Assembly (NCBI RefSeq): GCF_018263855.1
Contig: NZ_CP073318.1
Coordinates: 2,976,001-3,040,000 of the forward strand
Length of the DNA stretch: 64,000 bases
Direction of reading: 5' to 3'
Origin: Kutzneria sp. CA-103260
GTDB lineage: Bacteria; Actinomycetota; Actinomycetes; Mycobacteriales; Pseudonocardiaceae
A program made the position numbers and the translations under genes. Position 1 is the first letter of the stretch; each line of letters begins with the position of its first letter. Below are positions 53,483 through 62,154 of this stretch, one piece after another. The notes under the pieces were generated by a model. That model worked only from the letters and a program-made list of their open reading frames with translations. It did no database searches and was not told where the DNA came from.

Positions 53483-54889
53483 TGGCCGGCGGACCGGCTG
53501 GTGGCCCAGTTGGGCCGGTGGTCGGCCAGCCGGGGCCCGCTCTACCTGCTGCTGGCCGAGCGGCTGCGGCGGCTCATCGACTCCGGGGAGCTGCCGCCCC
53601 GCGCGATGCTGCCGCCGGATCGGGTGCTGGCCCAGCTGCTGGCGGTGGGTCGCAGCACCGTGGTCGCCGCGTACGAGCAACTGCGGCAGGACGGCAAGGT
53701 CGACCGCCGCCAGGGCCGTGGCACCTGGGTCAAGCCGGCCGTGTGCTCTGGGGTCCGGCCGAACGCGGTGCCGCCGGTGAACCCGCTGTTCCTGAACTAC
53801 CTGGAGCCGTTCGACGACGTGCTGTCGCTGGGGTGCGCCGCGCCGCAGGACGCGCCGCCGGCGCTGACCGCCGCGCTGACCAGGGCAATCGGCCGGCTGC
53901 CCACCGGAGACATCGGCTACTACCCGCTGGGGCTGCCGGCGCTGCGGGCCGCACTGGCCGACCACTACTGCCGGCAGGGCCTGCCCACGACGTCCGACCA
54001 GATCCTGGTCACCACCGGCGGGCAACAGGCCCTGGCCCTGATCGCCCGCCTGTTCCTGGCTCCCGGCGATCACGTGCTGGTGCAGGGGCCGACTTATCCC
54101 GGTGCGCTGGAGCTGTTCCGCGACGCCGCGGCCGTGATCACCTCCACGCCGGGGGACGAGCTGGCGTCCGCCCTGGCCGAGCATCGGCCGCGGCTGGCCT
54201 ACGTCAATCCGACCAACCACAATCCGACCGGCGCCACCCTGTCCGGGCTGGTCCGCCGGCGGCTGGTCGAGGCCGCCGCCGCAGCCGGCACCGCGTTGAT
54301 CGACGACGAGGTGCTGGCCGACCTGTCCTTCGACGGCTCGCGGCCGCCCGGCCTCGCCTCGTACGGGCCGGCGTTGACGGTCGGCTCCGCCAGCAAGCTG
54401 CTGTGGGGCGGGCTCCGGGTCGGCTGGATCCGGGGCTCGGCCAGTGACATCGCCCAGCTCGGGCGGGTCAAGGCCATTCACGACATGGGCGGCGCCGCGC
54501 TGGAGCAGCTGGCCGTCGCCGATCTGCTGCCCGCGTTGGAACCGGTGATCGCCGACCGGGTCGCCGAGCTCCGCGCGCGGCATGACCATTTGCGGGCTGA
54601 GCTGGGCAAACTCCTGCCCGACTGGACGTTCGAGCCGGCGGCCGGCGGGCAGTGTCTGTGGGTGCGACTGCCGGCCGGCGACGCGTCGGCGTTCGCCCAG
54701 GTCGCGCTGCGACACGGGGTCGCCATCCTGCCCGGCGTCGCCCTCGGCGGCGGGGCCGAGTTCGTGCGGCTGCCGTTCACCGTTTCCGTCGATCAGATGA
54801 CCGAGTGCCTGCGCCGCATCGCCACCGCATGGCATGACTACCGCCCCGCCGCCGGACCGGGGCCTGCGCTGCACGCCCTCGTGGTCTAA
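53468..54889 (+). CDS. MocR-type regulator (GntR helix-turn-helix fused to PLP aminotransferase domain)
   Basis: 473 residues. The GntR winged helix takes residues about 20-95 (LLAERLRRLIDSGELPPRAMLPPDRVLAQLLAVGRSTVVAAYEQL), and a class I aminotransferase fold follows (NPTNHNPTGATL, LIDDEVLADLSF, and the PLP Lys region SASKLLWGGLRVGW). MocR proteins are activators or repressors that sense amino compounds with PLP. TTG, GTG and ATG codons at 53462, 53465 and 53468 all lie in frame; if the TAGATT box is used the GTG would be leaderless. Confidence 0.87.
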   Translation: MEPIPWPADRLVAQLGRWSASRGPLYLLLAERLRRLIDSGELPPRAMLPPDRVLAQLLAVGRSTVVAAYEQLRQDGKVDRRQGRGTWVKPAVCSGVRPNAVPPVNPLFLNYLEPFDDVLSLGCAAPQDAPPALTAALTRAIGRLPTGDIGYYPLGLPALRAALADHYCRQGLPTTSDQILVTTGGQQALALIARLFLAPGDHVLVQGPTYPGALELFRDAAAVITSTPGDELASALAEHRPRLAYVNPTNHNPTGATLSGLVRRRLVEAAAAAGTALIDDEVLADLSFDGSRPPGLASYGPALTVGSASKLLWGGLRVGWIRGSASDIAQLGRVKAIHDMGGAALEQLAVADLLPALEPVIADRVAELRARHDHLRAELGKLLPDWTFEPAAGGQCLWVRLPAGDASAFAQVALRHGVAILPGVALGGGAEFVRLPFTVSVDQMTECLRRIATAWHDYRPAAGPGPALHALVV

Positions 54890-54910
54890 GGTTAGGCTTA
54901 CCTAACCTAA
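54887..54910. promoter_or_regulatory. DtxR/IdeR-type iron box before the SDR gene
   Basis: TAAGGTTAGGCTTACCTAA (54887-54905) matches 17 of 19 bases of the iron-box consensus TTAGGTTAGGCTAACCTAA. A second, overlapping site (54892-54910) matches 15 of 19. It begins on the mocR stop codon and ends ten bases before the SDR start, so iron-dependent repression of the SDR is likely. Confidence 0.7.
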
Positions 54911-54919
54911 GGGGTGGAT

Positions 54920-55675
54920 GTGGGCAACCTGGACGGAAAAGTCGCACTGGTCACCGGGAGCAGCCGGGGCATCGGGCGGGGCATCGCCGAACGCCTGGCC
55001 CGGGACGGCGCCCTGGTCGCCGTGCACTACGGCGGCAACGAGGTGGCCGCCCGCGCGACCGCGACGGCCATCACCGACGCCGGCGGCCGGGCGTTCATCG
55101 TCGGCGCGGAGCTCGGCGTGCCCGGCGACGTCGACACGCTCGTGGCCGGGTTGGACGCCGAGCTCGGGGAGTCGGCGATCGACATCCTGGTGCACAACGC
55201 CGGCCTCAACATCATGGGCCGGCCGATCGAGGCGCTCACCCCCGAGGAGTTCGACCGGATGATCGCCGTCAACGTCCGGGCGCCGTTCTTCCTCACCCAG
55301 CGGCTGCTGCCGCGGCTGCGCGACGGCGGGCGGATCATCAATGTCTCGTCGGTCTCCACCCGGGTCGCCTCCGCCCACGGCATCGCCTATCCGATGACCA
55401 AGGGGGCGCTGGACGTGTTCAGCCACACCCTGGCCAAGCACCTGGGGCCGCGCGGCATCACCGTCAACGCCGTCGCTGTCGGCTTCACCCACACCGACAT
55501 GACCGCCGACGTGCTCGCCGATCCCGCCAACGTGGCCCGCAACATCGGCCTGACCGCCCTGGGCCGGATCGGCCGGGTCCCCGACATCGCCGACGCCGTC
55601 GCCTTCCTGGCCTCCGACGACGCCCGCTGGATCACCGGCGCCAAGCTCGACGTCACCGGCGGCGTCAACCTGTAG
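54920..55675 (+). CDS. SDR family oxidoreductase, likely iron-regulated
   Basis: 251 residues from the GTG at 54920, with GGGG at good spacing. The SDR motifs are all present: VTGSSRGIGRG, HNAGLN, the Ser strand IINVSSVS, the catalytic YPMTK, and AVAVGFTHTDM. It would catalyse an NAD(P)H-dependent alcohol/ketone reaction. The iron box upstream suggests a role in siderophore chemistry or in metabolism under low iron, though no siderophore genes are in the window. Confidence 0.85.
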   Translation: MGNLDGKVALVTGSSRGIGRGIAERLARDGALVAVHYGGNEVAARATATAITDAGGRAFIVGAELGVPGDVDTLVAGLDAELGESAIDILVHNAGLNIMGRPIEALTPEEFDRMIAVNVRAPFFLTQRLLPRLRDGGRIINVSSVSTRVASAHGIAYPMTKGALDVFSHTLAKHLGPRGITVNAVAVGFTHTDMTADVLADPANVARNIGLTALGRIGRVPDIADAVAFLASDDARWITGAKLDVTGGVNL

Positions 55676-55721
55676 GGTGGCATCCCTTCCCGGGCCCCGT
55701 GACCGCTGGTACGCCGGAAGC

Positions 55722-56045
55722 ATGAGGAAGACTCGTTTTGTCGCCGCCACCGCCCTGGCCCTGATGGCCTGCACCACCGTCCCGGCCGCCGCTGCTCCCG
55801 GCTCGCCCCGTGACGGCCTGATGCCCTCCGTCGTCGGCAAGACCCTGTGGGAGGCCGAGGGCGCCGTGCCGTTCGGCACCCACCTCACCTTCGTCGACGG
55901 CACCGGCCAACACCGCAAGGTCGTGTGGCCCACCAACTGGCAGGTGTGCAAACAGGATCCCGCCGCCGGCGCTCCGCTCACCTCCACCACCGCCGTCACC
56001 CTCACGGTGGTCAAGCTCCAGGAGAAGTGCTCCGTCAGTCACTGA
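55722..56045 (+). CDS. Small secreted PASTA-like protein
   Basis: 107 residues from the ATG at 55722. A Sec signal (KTRFVAATALALMACTTVPAAAAPG) precedes a PASTA-like unit: LMPSVVGKTLWEAEGAV, then VCKQDPAAGAPLTSTTAVTLTV. PASTA domains bind cell-wall fragments or beta-lactams when attached to kinases and penicillin-binding proteins; lone secreted copies are of unknown function. A Cys in the signal (MACTT) may also make it a lipoprotein. Overlaps the end of the next gene on the other strand. Confidence 0.65.
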   Translation: MRKTRFVAATALALMACTTVPAAAAPGSPRDGLMPSVVGKTLWEAEGAVPFGTHLTFVDGTGQHRKVVWPTNWQVCKQDPAAGAPLTSTTAVTLTVVKLQEKCSVSH

Positions 56046-56796
56046 CCGCGCCGCAGGTGATGTTGAGCGAGGTCGACGTCATCGAGGCGGCCAGGTCGGA
56101 GGCGGCGAACACGGCGACGTTGCCGACGTCGGCGAACGTGGCGGCGCGCTTGAGCATGGTCTTGGCGACGAGCATCTCGGTGATCGCCGGGGCGGCTTTG
56201 AGGTCGGCGGGCAGGCCCTCGGCGATGCCGCCGGTGTGCAGGCCGAGCACGCGGACGCCGTGCCGGCCGAGTTCGGCGGCGAGCTGGCGGCGGAGAAAGT
56301 CGACGGCGTTGAGAGCGACCTGGAGTCCGCCGATGGAGTAGTCCCGCATCGGCTCGCCGCCGCCGTCGCCGCCGAACGTGAGGATGACGCCGGAACGCTG
56401 CCGGATCATGTGCCGGGCGGCAGCGCGGGCGGTGAGGAAGGTGGACCGGACGGCGTTGTGGATTGGCCGCTCGAAGTCCGCCAGCGCCATTTCGGCCAGG
56501 GGAGTGCCCTGGTGGTCGGCGATGTCGATGACGCAGACGGAGATGTCGACGCTGCCGTCGTTCTTGGCCACGGCGTCGGCATGGTTGTCGACGGCCTGCT
56601 CATCGAGGGCGTCCACCACCGCAGTCTCGGCCCGGCCGCCGTCCGCACGGATCTTGTCGGCCAGCGCGTCGAGCGTCTGGGCGGTGCGGCCGGTGAGGTG
56701 GACCTTCGCGCCCTCGCGTGCGAAGGCTGTGGACATCGCTGTGCCGATGCCTCCGGCGGCGCCGTAGACGATGGCGTTCTTGCCGGCCAGCAGCAT
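56035..56796 (-). CDS. SDR-like protein with a degenerate active site
   Basis: 253 residues from the ATG at 56796. The cofactor loop YGAAGGIG and the Rossmann strands are kept (KVHLTGRTAQTLDAL). At the active site the motif reads YSIGG instead of YxxxK, and the Ser strand reads VILTFGGDGGG without the catalytic Ser. So Ser and Lys of the classical triad appear to be missing while the Tyr remains. The protein may bind NAD(P)(H) without classic dehydrogenase activity. It ends into the secreted PASTA-like gene and follows the SRPBCC gene. Confidence 0.72.
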   Translation of the reverse strand: MLLAGKNAIVYGAAGGIGTAMSTAFAREGAKVHLTGRTAQTLDALADKIRADGGRAETAVVDALDEQAVDNHADAVAKNDGSVDISVCVIDIADHQGTPLAEMALADFERPIHNAVRSTFLTARAAARHMIRQRSGVILTFGGDGGGEPMRDYSIGGLQVALNAVDFLRRQLAAELGRHGVRVLGLHTGGIAEGLPADLKAAPAITEMLVAKTMLKRAATFADVGNVAVFAASDLAASMTSTSLNITCGAVSD

Positions 56797-56807
56797 GGGG
56801 GTTCCTT

Positions 56808-57455
56808 TCAGATTCGGGTGAGCCAGTCGTGCCAGCGCGACCGTTCCGTCGCGACACTGGCTTCGGCGTCGGGGCCGTAGAGACGTCCGGTGACGTTGAC
56901 CGAGAGCGTGGCCGCGTCCATCGAGAAGCAGGAGATGGCGAACATCCCCGGGCACGGGTCTGTCGTGCGCAGCAGCGTGAAAGCCGGGCCGCGGTGCTCG
57001 ATCACTCCGTCGACCGGGAGGTTTCCCGCGATGTCGGCATGCCGGTCGACCGGCCTGATCAGGTCGATACGAGCCGACGGCATGCCCGCGAAGTGTGTGG
57101 TGTAGCAGCGCAGCACCTGGAGGGTCATGGCCCAGCCCTTGCTGGCCTGTTCAGCGATGTCGTCCCAGCCTTCGCCCTCCACTCGCAGGCTGCTGACCAC
57201 CCGTACGACGCAGCTGCCCTGGTCGCGGGCCGTCACCAGGATCTCCGTGGCGAAGGTCGGGTCCTCGTAGGCGAACCGGTGCGGCGGCTCCCAGGCCGTC
57301 ACCGTGGCCGTGGCGTCCGGGGCGAAGGGCTCGCGGTGGAAGCGCGCCGTGTCGCCGTCGATGTCCACCTGGAACGACCAGGCTCCGCTGTCGGTCGTGA
57401 TCGCCGCCCAGACCTGCTCGGGGCTGGCCGGGATCTCGATGTTCTCCTCGCTCAT
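56808..57455 (-). CDS. SRPBCC/AHSA1-like protein
   Basis: 215 residues from the ATG at 57455. The START/AHSA1-like beginning is clear: ENIEIPASPEQVWAAITT, then VTAWEPPHRFAYED and a C-terminal extension with two Cys (PCPGMFAISCFSMD). These proteins bind hydrophobic ligands. ATGA overlap with the HTH gene upstream is the classic actinomycete pair of an ArsR-like regulator and an AHSA1-domain protein. Confidence 0.8.
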   Translation of the reverse strand: MSEENIEIPASPEQVWAAITTDSGAWSFQVDIDGDTARFHREPFAPDATATVTAWEPPHRFAYEDPTFATEILVTARDQGSCVVRVVSSLRVEGEGWDDIAEQASKGWAMTLQVLRCYTTHFAGMPSARIDLIRPVDRHADIAGNLPVDGVIEHRGPAFTLLRTTDPCPGMFAISCFSMDAATLSVNVTGRLYGPDAEASVATERSRWHDWLTRI

Positions 57456-58015
57456 GGCCGTGGGTGCACGCCGATGACGACCCGCTGCCAGCGGCCGTCC
57501 GGCGTCTGCTCGTCGTGGTACTTCGCCGCCACCTTCGACACCGCCGCCGTCAGCTCGTCGGCGAAGGCCGCCCGGTCGGCCGGCGTGGCGAACCGGATCT
57601 CGGTGTCGAGCGCGAACACCGGCACGGCCCTGTTGCCCGCCGCCGCCCGCCTGGCCAGCCGGCCCACCTCCCGGACCGTGCGGGCCGCCAGCGCGATCAG
57701 GAAGTCCGCCGACCTCGGGTTCGGCCGGGTCGGCGCGCCCACCGGCTCCGGCGCCACCACGAAGCCCGCCGCCGTCGCCCTCAGCAGGCGCTCCGTGAGG
57801 CCGCCCCAGGTGCGCGTTTCCGCCACCTCCACCAGGCCGTGGGCCTCCAGTTGGCGCAGGTGGTAGTTCACCTTCTGCCTGGTCAGGCCCACCTTCGCCG
57901 CCAGCGCCGCCGCCGAGGCCGGCTCCCTCAGCTCGGCGAGCAGCCTCGCCCGCATCGGGTCCAGCGCCACCACCGCCGCCGCCGGCTCCTCGATCACCTC
58001 GATGTCCCGCACCAC
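57452..58015 (-). CDS. ArsR-like helix-turn-helix regulator
   Basis: 187 residues from the GTG at 58015. The winged helix is DPMRARLLAELREPASAAALAAKVGLTRQKVNYHLRQLEAHGLVEV, the ArsR/HTH_20 type, with a longer C-terminal domain (about residues 95-187) for ligand sensing. A perfect palindrome with an AT-rich centre lies just upstream. It should repress itself and the SRPBCC gene. Confidence 0.85.
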   Translation of the reverse strand: MVRDIEVIEEPAAAVVALDPMRARLLAELREPASAAALAAKVGLTRQKVNYHLRQLEAHGLVEVAETRTWGGLTERLLRATAAGFVVAPEPVGAPTRPNPRSADFLIALAARTVREVGRLARRAAAGNRAVPVFALDTEIRFATPADRAAFADELTAAVSKVAAKYHDEQTPDGRWQRVVIGVHPRP

Positions 58016-58025
58016 CCCAGTCCAC

Positions 58026-58049
58026 CCTTGACAATATTTTTTGTCAAGG
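58026..58049. promoter_or_regulatory. ArsR-type operator with AT-rich centre
   Basis: CCTTGACAA-TATTTT-TTGTCAAGG, perfect 9-bp arms. Each arm contains TTGACA, so the site also overlaps -35 boxes in both directions and would control the regulator gene and perhaps the divergent acetyltransferase. Confidence 0.7.
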
Positions 58050-58095
58050 TCGTATTCCGGTTGCCCAGGCCGTCCCGGCCGGTTAGACGTACGTC

Positions 58096-58599
58096 GTGCT
58101 GATCCGCCGCGAGACCCCCGCCGACGTCGACGCCATCCGCTCGGTCACCGCCGCCGCCTTCGCCCCCTCGCCCGCCGAGGCCCGCCTCGTCGACGAGCTC
58201 CGGGCCGATCCAGGCTGGCTACCAGCGCTTTCCCTGGTCGCCGTGGACTCCTCGGACACCGTCATCGGCCACGTCCTCTGCACCCGCGCCCACGTCTCGT
58301 CCGCCCCGGTGCTCGGCCTCGGTCCGCTCAGCGTCCATCCCGACCACCACACCCGTGGTGTCGGCAGTGCCCTCGTGCACGCCGTCCTCGGCGCCGCCGA
58401 CGCCCTCTCCGAACCCCTCGTCGCCCTGCTCGGCGATCCCGGCTACTACCACCGCTTCGGCTTCGTCCTCAGCAACCTCCATGGCGTCCTGCCTCCCGAC
58501 CCGGCCTGGCAGCCCCACTTCCAGGTCCGCCCCCTGACCGCGTACACCCCCGCCCTCACCGGCCCCTTCGCCTACGCCGAACCTTTCGACCGCGTCTGA
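58096..58599 (+). CDS. GNAT family N-acetyltransferase
   Basis: 167 residues. The YhbS-like GNAT core is clear: IRRETPADVDAIRSVTAAAF at the N-terminus, LGLGPLSVHPDHHTRGVGSALV (acetyl-CoA loop), then LLGDPGYYHRFGF. It acetylates small amines or protein N-termini; substrate unknown. GTG start. Divergent from the ArsR-like gene, 80 bp apart, and followed after 15 bases by a Nudix gene, with which it may form an operon. Confidence 0.85.
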   Translation: MLIRRETPADVDAIRSVTAAAFAPSPAEARLVDELRADPGWLPALSLVAVDSSDTVIGHVLCTRAHVSSAPVLGLGPLSVHPDHHTRGVGSALVHAVLGAADALSEPLVALLGDPGYYHRFGFVLSNLHGVLPPDPAWQPHFQVRPLTAYTPALTGPFAYAEPFDRV

Positions 58600-58614
58600 G
58601 CGGGCAGCGACACC

Positions 58615-59106
58615 ATGGACCTGCTGCCTTTCGACGAGTACGCGGCTCAGCTGAACCGCAAGCGCACCGCCGCAGGTGTGCTGTTCCGGGACCCGAACTC
58701 CCGGGTCCTTCTCGTCGAGACGTCCTACAAACCGAACTGGGAGATCCCCGGCGGCTCGGTCGAGGCGCACGAAGCCCCGTGGACCACCGCCGTCCGCGAA
58801 GTGCGCGAAGAGCTCGGAATCGACGTTGTGCTGGGCCGGCTACTGGTGATCGACCACATTCCAGAGGCCGCCCCCATGCCGGAGGGGCTCGCCTTCATCT
58901 TCGACGGCGGCATCATCACGGACACCGCCGTCTCGGCGCTCCGATTCCACGATCCGGAGATCGTGTCGGCCAGCCTTTTCACCCTCGACGAGGCAATGTC
59001 CCTGGTGAATCCCGGTCTGGCCAGCCGAATCAGCGTGGCCCTGGAAGCCCGGGCCACCGGCGTGCTGGCACTGTGCGCGGCCGGCAAGCCAGTGACGGCC
59101 TTCTGA
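58615..59106 (+). CDS. Nudix hydrolase
   Basis: 163 residues. The Nudix box is complete: GGSVEAHEAPWTTAVREVRE then ELGI, fitting GX5EX7REUXEEXGU. It hydrolyses a nucleoside-diphosphate-linked compound, for instance a damaged nucleotide or sugar nucleotide; the substrate cannot be told. Follows the GNAT gene and converges on the SARP-type regulator gene, 27 bp apart. Confidence 0.9.
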   Translation: MDLLPFDEYAAQLNRKRTAAGVLFRDPNSRVLLVETSYKPNWEIPGGSVEAHEAPWTTAVREVREELGIDVVLGRLLVIDHIPEAAPMPEGLAFIFDGGIITDTAVSALRFHDPEIVSASLFTLDEAMSLVNPGLASRISVALEARATGVLALCAAGKPVTAF

Positions 59107-59133
59107 TCCGTAGTCAGATGCCGCAGAAAGAAG

Positions 59134-62127
59134 TCACGGCTCGATGCCGGCCAGGGAGAGGGCTTCGGCGCGGGACAAAGACTGGCCGCGGCGGTAGTGG
59201 GGGTCGAAGGCGGGGCCGATGAGGGTGCGGGTGCGGGCGACCTCGGTGTCGTTGACGAGGGTGGTGCCGCGGATGACGACGGCCGCGCCGAGGAGGAGGG
59301 CGGCCTGAGCACCATCGCCTTCCAAGGCCGAAAGGCTGGCGAGGCCTTCGGCGATGTCGGCGGCGACGAGGTAGAGGCCGGAGGCGCCGGCGAGGATCTG
59401 GGAGCGCAGCTCGGGGATGCGGGCAGGGTCGAGGTGGGCGAGCCCGACGAGCACGGCGGAGTGGACGCCGGAGGCGTTGACGGTGTGGGCCAGAGAGTCG
59501 GAGAGCGCGAGCTCGTAGTGGCGGCGGGCGTCGGTGAGGCGGCCCTGGAGCCGGGCTATGTCGCCGAGGCCGCGGTGGACGGTGGCGATGGTCTCGGGGA
59601 TGCCGGTACGACGGGCGAGCGCCTCGGCCCGTGAGTAGTCGGCCAAGGCGCCGGGCAGGTCGCCGGAGCGCAGCCGGCGGGAAGCCCGCCGGCAGGTGAG
59701 GTCGGCCATGTCCTCCAAGGCTTCCAGCTCGGACACCAGGGCGATGGCCTCGTCGGTCAGTCGAAGTGCCTCGGCGAAGGAGCCCCGCCACTGCGCGAGC
59801 ATGGCCAGGGCGTCGACGGCGTTGGAGATGCCCCACCGGTCGCCGACGGAGCGGTAGCCGGCCAGGGACTGCTCGAAGGCCTCCCGGGCCACGGCGACGT
59901 CGCCGGCGAACAGGCCGTTCCAGCCGAGGGCGAACTGCCTGAGCGACCGGAGCCAGCCGGAGTCGTCGAAGTAGGTCTCGGGCGGGCGAATGTCGAGGGG
60001 CCCGACGGTCAGCGCCCACAGCACGATGATGGCCGGCAGTCGAGGCGGCACGGTCTGCACGGAGACGATGCCCCGTGCGGCGGCCATGTGCGGCTGGAGC
60101 CACGCGGCTGAGGCGCCGTGCACGATGGCGGCGTTGAGCACGCAGAGCACGTACTCCTCGCCCAGCTCCGCCGGCGGGGTGGTGCCGATCTTGGCGAGGA
60201 GTTCGGTCGCGATGGGGGCGACCTCGGCCCGAAGCCCCCGCAGATACCAGTACGAGGCGAGCTCGCCGGCCAGCAGCAGCGCCGAGGAAGGGTCGGTCTG
60301 CACGGCCCGGCGCAGGGCGGCCAGCAGGTTGGCGTGCTCGGTGTTGAGCAGCGCCAGCCAGCTCAGTTGCTCGGATCCACGCAGGTGTGGCTCGGCGGTC
60401 TGGGCGAGCTCCAGGAAATACGCGAGATGCGCGTCCCGAGCCGTCTCCTCCTCCGCACCGGCCAGCTGCCCGGTGCAGAAGGCCCTGATGGTGTCGAGCA
60501 TCCGGTAGCGCCCGTCGGCCACCTCGACCAGGGACTTGTCGACCAGATCGGCCAGCAGGTCGATGGTGTCGGGCAGCGCGCAGACGCGCTCGGCGGCGGC
60601 CAGGCTGGCCCCGCCGACGAAGACGGTGAGCCGCCGGGCGACGGCCTGCTCGTCGGAACTGAGCAGGTCCCAGCTCCAGTCGACGACAGCGTGCAGGGTC
60701 TGGTGCCGCTGCGCCTTGGTGCGGTCGCCACGGGACAGCAGCCGGAACCGGTCGTCGAGCCGCGCGTCGATGTCGGCCAGGGACAGACTGCGCAGTCGCG
60801 CGGCGGCCAGTTCGATGGCCAGCGGCAGACCGTCGAGCCCAGCGCAGATCCGGTCGACAAGGTTGTCATCGGGCGCGAAATCGGGGCGCACTGCGCGAGC
60901 CCGGTCGGCGAACAGCGCGCGGGCGGCCTCGGGGCTCAGCCGTACCACGGGGTGGATGGTCTCGCCAGTGATGCCCAGCGCCTCGCGGCTGGTGGCCAGC
61001 ACCCGCAGCTGCGGGCACGCGGCGAGCAGGGTGTGCAGCAGCGGCGCGACGTCGGCGATGACGTGCTCGCAGTTGTCCACTACCAGTAGCAGCGACCGGT
61101 CCTCCAAGGCGCTGATGAGACGGTCGACGACGTCGCCGCTCGAGACGGCGGACAGCATTCCGGCATCCCGCAGGCCGAGGGCGGCGACGACGGCGTGCGC
61201 GACCTTGTCGTCCGAGGCCAGCGCGGCCAGGTCGACGAAGCAGACCTCGCCGTCGATCACCCCAGCGGCCTCCACGGCCAGCCGCGTCTTGCCCGCGCCG
61301 CCGGGCCCGAGCAGCGTCACGAGCCGGCCGGTGTCGAGCAGAGCGGCGACGTGATCCCGCTCCTCGACCCGACCGACGAAGCTGGTCAGCTGGGCGGGCA
61401 GGCGGCGAAGCCGCTGGACGGGCTCGGCGCGCAGCACGGCCAGGTGCACATCGGCCAGATCCGGCGACGGGTCGGCGCCGAGCTCGTCGGCCAGCAGTGT
61501 GCGAGCGTCCTCAAACACCTCCAGCGCCTCGGCCGACCGCCCGGCGGCGTGCAGGGCGCGCATCAGCAGTGCGCGGGGCCGTTCCCGCAGCGGGTGCCGG
61601 GCGATGAGCTGCCGTAGTTCGGGGATGACGTCGACGTCGGCCAGCGAGGCTTCGAGCAGGTCCTCGGTGGCGATAGTCCGCAGCTCGTCGAGCCGGGTGC
61701 CCTCCTCGGACGGCGCGTCAGCCAGCGCCGGCCCCCGCCACAGGCCCAGCGCCTCCCGCAGCAGCTTGGCCGCGCTTTGATGGTCGCCGCCGGCCAGCGC
61801 GTGCCGGCCGTCGGCGACCAGCCGGGCGAACACGTGGGCGTCGACCGAAGCCGGGTCGACGGCCAGCCGGTAGCCGGTGGGGTGGGACTCGATCTCGCCG
61901 CTGGGCAGGACCCGGCGCAGCCGGGACACCTGGGCCTGCAGGGCGTTGGCGGCGTTGGCCGGCGGCTCCTGCCCGTACAGGCCGTCGATGAGCCGCTCGG
62001 CGGCGACGATCCGGCCGGCGTCCAACGCCAGCAGGGTGAGCAGGGTGCGCACGCGGGGTCCGCCGACGGGGATCTGATCCCCGTCGGCGGACCACATCAG
62101 GGTCGTGCCCAGAACGCCGAACCGCAC
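59134..62127 (-). CDS. AfsR/SARP-family large transcriptional regulator
   Basis: 997 residues. Residues 1-90 are an OmpR-type winged helix (VGGPRVRTLLTLLAL), 92-235 the bacterial transcriptional activator domain (BTAD), and from about 245 an NB-ARC ATPase with P-loop GPGGAGKT (274-281) and LLLVVDNCEHV as Walker B. The last 350 residues carry TPR-like repeats. Proteins of this type switch on secondary-metabolite clusters or act as pleiotropic regulators in Streptomyces and relatives. No biosynthetic cluster is in this window. The ATG lies 27 bp from the GH92 gene upstream. Confidence 0.9.
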   Translation of the reverse strand: MRFGVLGTTLMWSADGDQIPVGGPRVRTLLTLLALDAGRIVAAERLIDGLYGQEPPANAANALQAQVSRLRRVLPSGEIESHPTGYRLAVDPASVDAHVFARLVADGRHALAGGDHQSAAKLLREALGLWRGPALADAPSEEGTRLDELRTIATEDLLEASLADVDVIPELRQLIARHPLRERPRALLMRALHAAGRSAEALEVFEDARTLLADELGADPSPDLADVHLAVLRAEPVQRLRRLPAQLTSFVGRVEERDHVAALLDTGRLVTLLGPGGAGKTRLAVEAAGVIDGEVCFVDLAALASDDKVAHAVVAALGLRDAGMLSAVSSGDVVDRLISALEDRSLLLVVDNCEHVIADVAPLLHTLLAACPQLRVLATSREALGITGETIHPVVRLSPEAARALFADRARAVRPDFAPDDNLVDRICAGLDGLPLAIELAAARLRSLSLADIDARLDDRFRLLSRGDRTKAQRHQTLHAVVDWSWDLLSSDEQAVARRLTVFVGGASLAAAERVCALPDTIDLLADLVDKSLVEVADGRYRMLDTIRAFCTGQLAGAEEETARDAHLAYFLELAQTAEPHLRGSEQLSWLALLNTEHANLLAALRRAVQTDPSSALLLAGELASYWYLRGLRAEVAPIATELLAKIGTTPPAELGEEYVLCVLNAAIVHGASAAWLQPHMAAARGIVSVQTVPPRLPAIIVLWALTVGPLDIRPPETYFDDSGWLRSLRQFALGWNGLFAGDVAVAREAFEQSLAGYRSVGDRWGISNAVDALAMLAQWRGSFAEALRLTDEAIALVSELEALEDMADLTCRRASRRLRSGDLPGALADYSRAEALARRTGIPETIATVHRGLGDIARLQGRLTDARRHYELALSDSLAHTVNASGVHSAVLVGLAHLDPARIPELRSQILAGASGLYLVAADIAEGLASLSALEGDGAQAALLLGAAVVIRGTTLVNDTEVARTRTLIGPAFDPHYRRGQSLSRAEALSLAGIEP

Positions 62128-62154
62128 TGATCCATTATTCAGGCGGCTTCGTTG

